Positions 57,640 through 64,000 of a stretch of 64,000 nucleotides of DNA are shown piece after piece. The translations under genes and the position numbers were made by a program. The notes beneath the pieces are model-generated. The model saw only the letters and a list, made by a program, of their open reading frames with translations, had not been told where the DNA came from and ran no database searches. Positions within the stretch are counted from its first letter, which is position 1, and each line of letters starts with the position of its first letter. The DNA comes from Malus domestica. Its lineage: Eukaryota > Streptophyta > Magnoliopsida > Rosales > Rosaceae. The stretch covers positions 1,066,501 to 1,130,500 of the forward strand of contig NC_091675.1 of NCBI RefSeq assembly GCF_042453785.1, read 5' to 3'.

Positions 57640-59090
57640 CAACAGGAGCATGATTCGCGAAAGTGAGTACGTTGAATTTACCTCCTCCGCAGCACAAAGT
57701 TTACCCGAACAACTTGTTTGAGGATAAGGAGGTCCCTCAGGAAGCAACAACATGAAAAATTAAAGCTTGAGGAATGGGAGAGCCGGAGGACTCGGAATCA
57801 GATTTACCCTTTGTTGTTACATAAGGAGTGGCTTAGGCAATCATTCAAGGATTTACCTCCCCCGCTGAGCGATGGTTATCCAAAGAACCTAGGAACAAAC
57901 CTCAATGGCTGGTATGCTTTTGCATTTGGTTTGTTGTTGTACTTTGAGATATTAGATCCCTGTAGTTTTTCGTAAACATGAAATAATATAAATGGCATTC
58001 ACATGCACACAGTTATCATATAAACACATACCAATGTTAGCAAGAGATACTAGCTTAGGCGCTCAATCTGTCACTGTTTTTTCGTCAAACCACATATCCA
58101 CCATTTTAATTTGCTTGTACTTGTGCATTTTCAAGGCTGTTTTTTTCCATCCAATTATGAAATTGCCATTGAAAGTTCATATTTCCTGCGATGTCACAAT
58201 CAAACATTTCATCCTCACTTACAAGTTCTTGCATGAGTTTGGAAGTTTTACTTTCTAAAAGTCTTTTTATTTATTTATTTATTTATTTTATATGTTGTAT
58301 GTTGTGATTCTCCTTATGATTCTACAAATTTCCCTTGAACTGCTGTCATGAGGAAGAGATGAAAGAAAGAATGCTTAAAGTAGCTTTGAGACCCCAGGTA
58401 GGCCAAGCATATTTGAAGAAAGTGACTGAATTTGTGATGACGGAATCCAAAAACAGAGAGGCAGAAGTGGTTTTGGAAGGTCTTTTGGATGCAATGGATT
58501 GGTATTCTGACAATCAACAAGAGACTGCCAGATCAGCCCTTCATGTGGTAATGCAGAACTTAATGTTGCATAAGAAGCTTGAGAAATGGGGAGAGCTAGA
58601 AGACTTCGAGTCCTTATAGGATTCGGAATCAGATTGACCGCCTTGATGTTGCATAAGAAGTGGCTTAGGCAATCATTCAAGGATTTACCTCCCCCGCTGA
58701 GGCAAGAGTTGGTGAATCGGGAGGAGGAGCTGAAAGGAAGACAAATGTTAAAGCTCAAAGAAGTGACATCTCCTTTAACAACCTAGATGACTGAGAAGAC
58801 AAATGTGTCTGAAGTTATAGACACTATGAAACAGCTTGTTAAGAACGCTAAATTAGCTGATGTTGAAGTTGTGGGAAATAGTATTAGAGCAGGCGCAGAA
58901 AGCCAGCGAAGTTATTCGCCAAGTATACGATTTCAACTTATTAGTTTGTCTTCATTCTTATGCCTTAATATTTCTAAGTTTGGTCCTTGTACTTTGAGAT
59001 ATTGGATCCCTATAGTTTTCCGTAAACATTAAAAAATATAAATGTCATTCACATGCACACAGTGATCATATAAACACAAACCAATGCTAG
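57640..59090 (+). pseudogene. Fragments of an unrecognised gene family with acidic repeat
   Basis: Coding-like pieces on the plus strand: KVYPNNLFED, WLRQSFKDLPPPL (near 57830 and again near 58665), a helical piece MKERMLKVALRPQVGQAYLK with REAEVVLEGLLDAMDWYSDN (58335-58560), KKLEKWGELEDFESL, REEELKGRQMLKLKEVTSPL and VSEVIDTMKQLVKNAKLADV (58787-58880). They are separated by stops and intergenic-like DNA. KVYPNNLF and the acidic LED-S-E-S run also occur in the giant palindrome (8000-8100, 10000-10160). I do not recognise the parent protein. Confidence 0.5.
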
Positions 59091-59800
59091 CAAGACTTTG
59101 AGAAAGTAAAACTTCCAAACTCCTATGCAAGAACTTTTCAATAAGGATGAAATGTTTGATTGTGACATCGCATGAAATATGAACTTTCAGTGGCAATTTC
59201 ATAATTGGATGGAAAAACGTACAAGCAAATTAAAATGGTGGACATGTGGTTTGACAAACATCCAGTGACAGATTAAGGGTCTGAGCTAGTAGCATTGGTT
59301 TGTGTTTATATGATCACTGTGTGCATGTGAATGCCTTTTATATTTTTTAATGTTTACTGAAAACTATAGGGATCTAATATCCCAAAGTACAAGGACCAAA
59401 CTTGGAAATACTAAGGTATAAGAATGAAGACAAACTAATAAGTTGAAAAACTTGGCGAGTAACTTCGCTGGCTTTCCGCGCCTGCTCTAATACTATTTCC
59501 CATAACTTCAACATCAGCTAATTTGACATTCTTAATAAGCTGTTTCATAGTGTCTATAACTTCAGACACATTTGTCTTCTCAGTCATCTAGGTTGTTAAA
59601 GGAGATGTCACTTTCTTGAGCTTTAACATTTGTCTTCCTTTCAGCTCCTCCTCCCGATTCATCAACGCTTGCCTCAGTGGGGGAGGTAAATCCTTGAATG
59701 ATTGACTAAGCCACTTCTTATGCAACATCAAGAGGGTCAATCTGATTCCGAATCCTACAAGGACTCGGAGTCTTCCAGCTCTCCCCATTTCTCAAGCTTC
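58565..59800. repeat. Second palindrome: inverted arms 58565-59090 and 59295-59800
   Basis: AAGCTTGAGAAATGGGGAGA at 58575 pairs with its complement near 59795, and the stretch around CAAATGTGTCTGAAGTTATA at 58798 pairs with 59555-59578, giving a centre near 59185. The spacer 59095-59245 is in turn the inverse of 58107-58256 (AAACTTCCAAACTC against GAGTTTGGAAGTTT). The inversions are thus nested, with arms diverged by several percent by eye. Confidence 0.8.
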
Positions 59801-59814
59801 CTCAAGAACAACTT

Positions 59815-60019
59815 GTTTTTTCTTGTCAATTTGTATGCATAGAAAGCGGCCAGCAAAATAAGAATCAGAGATGAGAGCCAACCACCGCTTGCACACACGC
59901 TTATTTCGACGAGCGTATTTGTAAGGAAGTCGGCAAAGGATTTCAACCAATACGCCATCAGGCAGATTATTGATGAGGAATTTTGATGACAACTGCTCAT
60001 CAGATTCAGAAGATCCCAT
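59815..60019 (-). pseudogene. F-box gene fragment (N-terminal part only)
   Basis: ATG at 60019 opens SESDEQLSSKFLINNLPDGV and the same F-box core as the palindrome genes (ILCRLPYKYARRNKRVCKRW). After about 65 codons it runs into the inverted acidic-repeat arm near 59815, so the C-terminal domain is missing. The 5' flank to about 60170 matches the 5' intron of the palindrome F-box genes. A short read-through product of 75 residues is possible but unlikely to be functional. Confidence 0.8.
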
Positions 60020-60226
60020 GGCCGCAGCCGCAAGAATTGACGACCAACTGCAATTCTAATATGCAACCCAACACTGAATCTCTCCTACTTACATGCAGCG
60101 AATCCGAAACCTAATAGAAATAGGAAATCTATAAAAGTTCTAATAAGAATCCAACAGTGAATATGTCCTACTTATTTATATCCGTTTTAGTAATTTTCAT
60201 TAAATCTGACCAAAATATATAAAAGA

Positions 60227-60655
60227 TTGGGGTGTATTCAATTAGGATTTTGAGAGATTTTAATTCTATTAATGAATATAAGGGTATTCAATCAGGATTT
60301 TAAGTGATAATCTGAAATTTAAGGTGTATTCGATTAGAATTTTAAGATAGTTTATTAAAATTCTTAGAAATCCGAGTGTATTCAATTATGATTTTAAAGA
60401 AGTTTATAACATTTCAGGTGTATTCAATTAGAAATTGATTTTAAATAATTTGAGAAAGTTGAGGAATTAGAGGGAATTGGAGAGATTTCGTAGTATAATT
60501 TAAGCATTCACAAATCTCACCTCTCCCCATGAGATTTCGAGGGAATTGAATCAAAATTTTATATGAAATCTCTACAAATCAAAACTCCATAAAAATCCAT
60601 AAATTTATAAATTCATTAAAGTATCTCAAATTCTCAATTAAATACACTCTCCAAA
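60227..60655. mobile_element. MITE with TGGGGTGTATTCAATT ends
   Basis: Left end TGGGGTGTATTCAATTAGGA; the right end read inversely is TGGAGAGTGTATTTAATTGA. The interior repeats GTGTATTCAATTA-type words several times. The target duplication is not clear. Confidence 0.6.
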
Positions 60656-60774
60656 ATATATATGAGAAAATACATGTGGCAGAAAATGAGACGTCCTCAT
60701 TGAGGCCCACGGACAACTGTTTGTATAAAACGGTGCCAACAAGGTGAGACACGAGAGTAACAACATTTATTATT

Positions 60775-60926
60775 TGGGATGTGATATTCACACATTTTAT
60801 TTTACTTTTCACATACTTTTTTAATTTTCGGCATTCAGATTAGATGAATTGAAGAAGATCAACGGACGTAAATTATCAAAGATGTGTGAGAAGTAAAATG
60901 GGGTGTGTGGATAGCACACCCACCCC
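60775..60926. mobile_element. 152-bp MITE with 7-bp duplication
   Basis: TGGGATGTGATATTCACACA on the left matches the inverse of the right end (GTGTGGATAGCACACCCACC). Flanked by TATTATT at 60768-60774 and 60927-60933. Confidence 0.75.
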
Positions 60927-60933
60927 TATTATT

Positions 60934-61572
60934 AAACTAACTCCAGTGGAATTACAAAATCCCTCTTTTTTCCACTTTTGTTAATTTATTTCTTGCCAAT
61001 ATTATCCTCGTTTCCAAAGATTTCCATATGCATCTCATCGTATGTTTGTAATTTTTTAGCTAATACATTCAGAGTCAAATCCAACATCTTGACAACGCAT
61101 GTAGATGTTTAACAAGAGTGAAAAAAAGGAGTTCGTGGATAGTCGAACTTGATATCTTGATTAAAAAGTGAACCACCGGTTTCAAAAGTTGAGCACCTTC
61201 CAAATAAGCATGTGCGGCAAATAGGGCTATAGTCGTTCAAATTGACTGGGAACACAATTTAAACACGTACGCCCAATTTTTCAAGATGCGACTGTGCTAG
61301 TAGGGTTAGGATTTGGGCGGTGGGTAAAGGTTGAGATTACTAGCTTAGCGACATGAAATCCAAATTATCCTACCCAAATTATCTGAGACAATTAACCGGA
61401 CCCCACGGCAAAATTACACCATGTGCTAGGGTTTCTTCCCTCATTTGCGCATTCACACATCACATCGATGTTAACCACACTCAGTGATAAGAAGATTTTT
61501 TTTATAAAAAAAAAAGCCATGTGTTCAATGTGGGTCCACCAAGAGTTTTATATTTGGACTACCAGTCAAACG
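60934..61572. other. No gene seen
   Basis: AT-rich intergenic DNA with no recognised element. Confidence 0.5.
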
Positions 61573-61795
61573 GGATCTTCATGCATGGAACCAAATCTCC
61601 TCCGGATCCAAAGAAATTGAGCTCACTAATCAATGCATCCGAACCATTGAAATTTGATTCAACGGCTAAAAATAGGAGCCCCTCTAAAAGTTATAATAAT
61701 TGTAATTGTTAGATCAAATTTCAATAGTCCGGATTCGTTAATTAGTGGGCTCAGTTCCCTTAGATCCATAAGGGATCCGGTTCGTTCATGCATGA
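61573..61795. repeat. Imperfect inverted repeat (foldback MITE-like)
   Basis: Left arm words CTTCATGCATGGAACC, GGATCCAAAG and GAAATTTGAT pair with ATCAAATTTC, CTTAGATCC and GGTTCGTTCATGCATG on the right. About 90-bp arms around 61690. Confidence 0.6.
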
Positions 61796-62029
61796 CTGAA
61801 CTTCTTGTTCTTTCCTTTGTAACTCGCCATGAAAGGTTGCTGAGATATGAGAAGGGGAAGACGGGGATAAGTAGAATTTGTAGGCTAGGGTTAGGGTTTA
61901 GGAAGCGGTGCACATGAGAGAAAACCCTTATATGTATTTGTTGACCCTAAAAACTAACAAGCCTACGTGGTGCGCAAGCCGAGTAATTAATGAGCTAACT
62001 ACGTATTTCGGTTGTATGTGGGCATGCCA

Positions 62030-64000
62030 ACTTGTCGTGACACACCCCGACCAAGATCAAGGCATGCTGGCCGTCACATAAGAGTGACGTAGCCATGTGC
62101 ATAGTGCGGAAGCAATAGAGATAAGAAATATACGAATAATTAAAAACTGAATTACTAGAGTGCACTACTAAACAGGAAGTCATAGGAGTTAGTTACAACA
62201 GTAAACACTTCTAATCAGAGCATAATAAGTCTATGTGCAGTCCAGTAGGACAAGTACTAGTTATACAGTACCAAGAATGTCCTACTATTATTTAGGTAGG
62301 ACAGAACTGCCGACGTCCTCAAGCCACCAACAGCAAGCTTACTTAAAACCTGAAGGGGTGCAAAACAGCAAATGTGAGTGGGCGAAAACAAATGTTTTAC
62401 AAAACATTTCATTTATCAATATACTAACCCTTCGCTTTAAAACATGTATAATTTTTCCCAGAATCAAGATATAAACATATACATAATATATATATATATA
62501 TATATGAGATCATATCAATTCAATTCATGTTTCACATAATTATATTCAAATGTATGCCATGCCAAGATATAACAGAGTAAACAATTCATGTAAGAATAAT
62601 TTCATAAAAATACGATATGTTAGTCGGAACCCCTAAGGTAGTCTGTACGGCTGATTTCATAGCTCAAAGTTACTCTAGCCGGAGTCACTATAATGATCTA
62701 TATGGCAACATACTGCACATAAGTCGGAACCACTAAAAAAGGGTTTGTACGACAAGATTGGGTGTAATATAATTATGCTCAATTTTACTCTCTCATAATA
62801 TAAATCGCTAGTCACCTACGAGTCAGAACCATTAAAAAGGTCTGTACGACAAGACTGTGCACTTAAGTTGGATCCAAAATGAGCATATAGTGCAAGAGGT
62901 GACGTAAATAAACAGGCATGTACTTCATATCTCTGGCTAAATCACAATCACCCTAGGTATGAGCTCAACATTATTCAAGCACATATCACATCATCGATGA
63001 TTCACATAACCAAACATAACTTACCTGAACTTACCTGTGCCTCCACAACATCACATTTATATATATATATATATATATATATGTGCAATCATGAAATGCA
63101 TATTCAGAATATAAAAGTATTTGGCATATTATTTCAAAGCATACTTTCCTTAAAAATGCATTTCTGGGAAATATATCAAGTATATAAATATATACTGAAA
63201 ACAAAAGCCCACTCACTGGTATGTCGAAGGGTCGTAGCCCCCGAGTCGCCTGTGGATATGTTCGTTCTTGGGATAAGCCTCACCTATATGTGAATTAACT
63301 ATAAAAACGTTATTTTAAAGCATATAGGTAAAACTAGCTAATAACTTCTCATGCAAAGCTCAAAATGGGTATATGAATATACCACAGTGACCTACACAAC
63401 TTCAGGAACATCCCCATATTTTTAGATTAATTTTTGGACCCTTCACGCGCGGCCACGCGCCGGCGAGCGCACAGTAAAACGTGCGGCCACGCGCAGGGAA
63501 TCCTGACGGATTCCCTAACTGCCGTTAGGAATATTCCATTAAGTCCAACGGTAACCGTCCAAACTAATTGACGGAATATTCCCCTTTCTTCTCTGGTGAG
63601 TCGCCGGTCGCCGACGACTTTGCCGGTTTCTGGGTAAAACTTTAAAATCACTATTCTCCTTTGATTCTTCACCATTTTTCATGAAATTGGTACCAAAATG
63701 AAGCTAATAACATGTAGAATCACATTATACAAGTTTCAACGCTTAAATTCTACTAGATTTTTCCTAAGAAAGGTCGATAGCTTGGCTTACCTAGAAACAC
63801 ATCGATCTCAGTCCTCCGACGTCCAAATCCTTCCAACGAAGTACCTCTAGACTCGTGAGGACCTCCTTAAGCTTCCTATGTTCTTAGAATTCCTTGAAAC
63901 ACAAGGTTTTACGTGTGCATGAACAATGCACAAAATCGGGGTTAGGGTTTCTCGGGTTTTCGAAACATTCACGTCCAAACAAGGGTATCAATGTACTCAA
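62030..64000. other. Repeat-rich region, possibly part of an LTR retrotransposon running out of the window
   Basis: Contains ACACACCCCGACCAAGATCA near 62039, a word I associate with rosaceous retrotransposon terminal regions, and three degenerate repeats of a unit with GGAACCACTAAAAA and TGTACGACAAG (62630-62860). AT microsatellites occur at 62489 and 63056. A GC-rich patch with GCGGCCACGCGC lies at 63450-63500. No domain or terminal structure is visible, so the class is uncertain. Confidence 0.3.

Noticed and set aside
59588-59788. 66-codon minus-strand frame as an independent gene
   Set aside because: It is the inverted arm of the piece at 58586-58786 and lacks the rest of the parent gene.

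Overview
The window is nuclear DNA of a flowering plant. It has GT-AG introns, AT-rich intergenic DNA, Au-type SINEs, hAT- and Harbinger-type MITEs and LTR retrotransposon remains. From memory of related sequences I infer a rosaceous tree (apple/pear type), but nothing here proves the species. No database search was run; all homology calls rest on recognised motifs.

Layout. (1) 1-4.1 kb: the 3' tip of a glycine/cysteine-rich secreted protein gene, then an SH3P2-like BAR-SH3 gene with ten exons. (2) 4.5-33.5 kb: a composite block dominated by a giant, nearly perfect inverted repeat centred near 20,102. Its outer flanks are a hAT-like element filled with ~340-bp tandem repeats. Each arm carries a ~55-bp minisatellite, a chain of small hairpins, a frameshifted F-box gene, a foldback element, a truncated copia-like LTR, a 1.4-kb solo LTR and a decayed 5' part of a DSE1/TANMEI-like WD40 gene. 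(3) 34.9-45.8 kb: a decayed LDL3-type histone demethylase gene (SWIRM plus amine oxidase), hit by a nonsense change, frameshifts, an Au SINE in an exon and a young non-autonomous LTR element in an intron; its last exon is gone. (4) 45.9-46.7 kb: two SH3P exon-5 fragments. (5) 47.9-52.9 kb: a second glycine/cysteine-rich gene and a second SH3P2-like gene, paralogous to the start of the window. (6) 53.9-60.1 kb: a second hAT-like element, a Harbinger-like element, a MITE and a smaller palindromic block that shares its F-box and acidic-repeat families with the giant palindrome. (7) 60.2-64 kb: MITEs and unrecognised repeat-rich DNA.

The only genes that look able to make a full-length protein are the two SH3P2 copies (367 and 365 residues). 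The SH3P2 and glycine/cysteine-rich genes form a duplicated pair, apparently pushed about 48.7 kb apart by later insertions. The most unusual structure is the nested palindrome: inverted repeats at three scales, with gene fragments inside. It could make long double-stranded RNA, or it could partly be an assembly fold-back artefact; both readings are set out in the findings.
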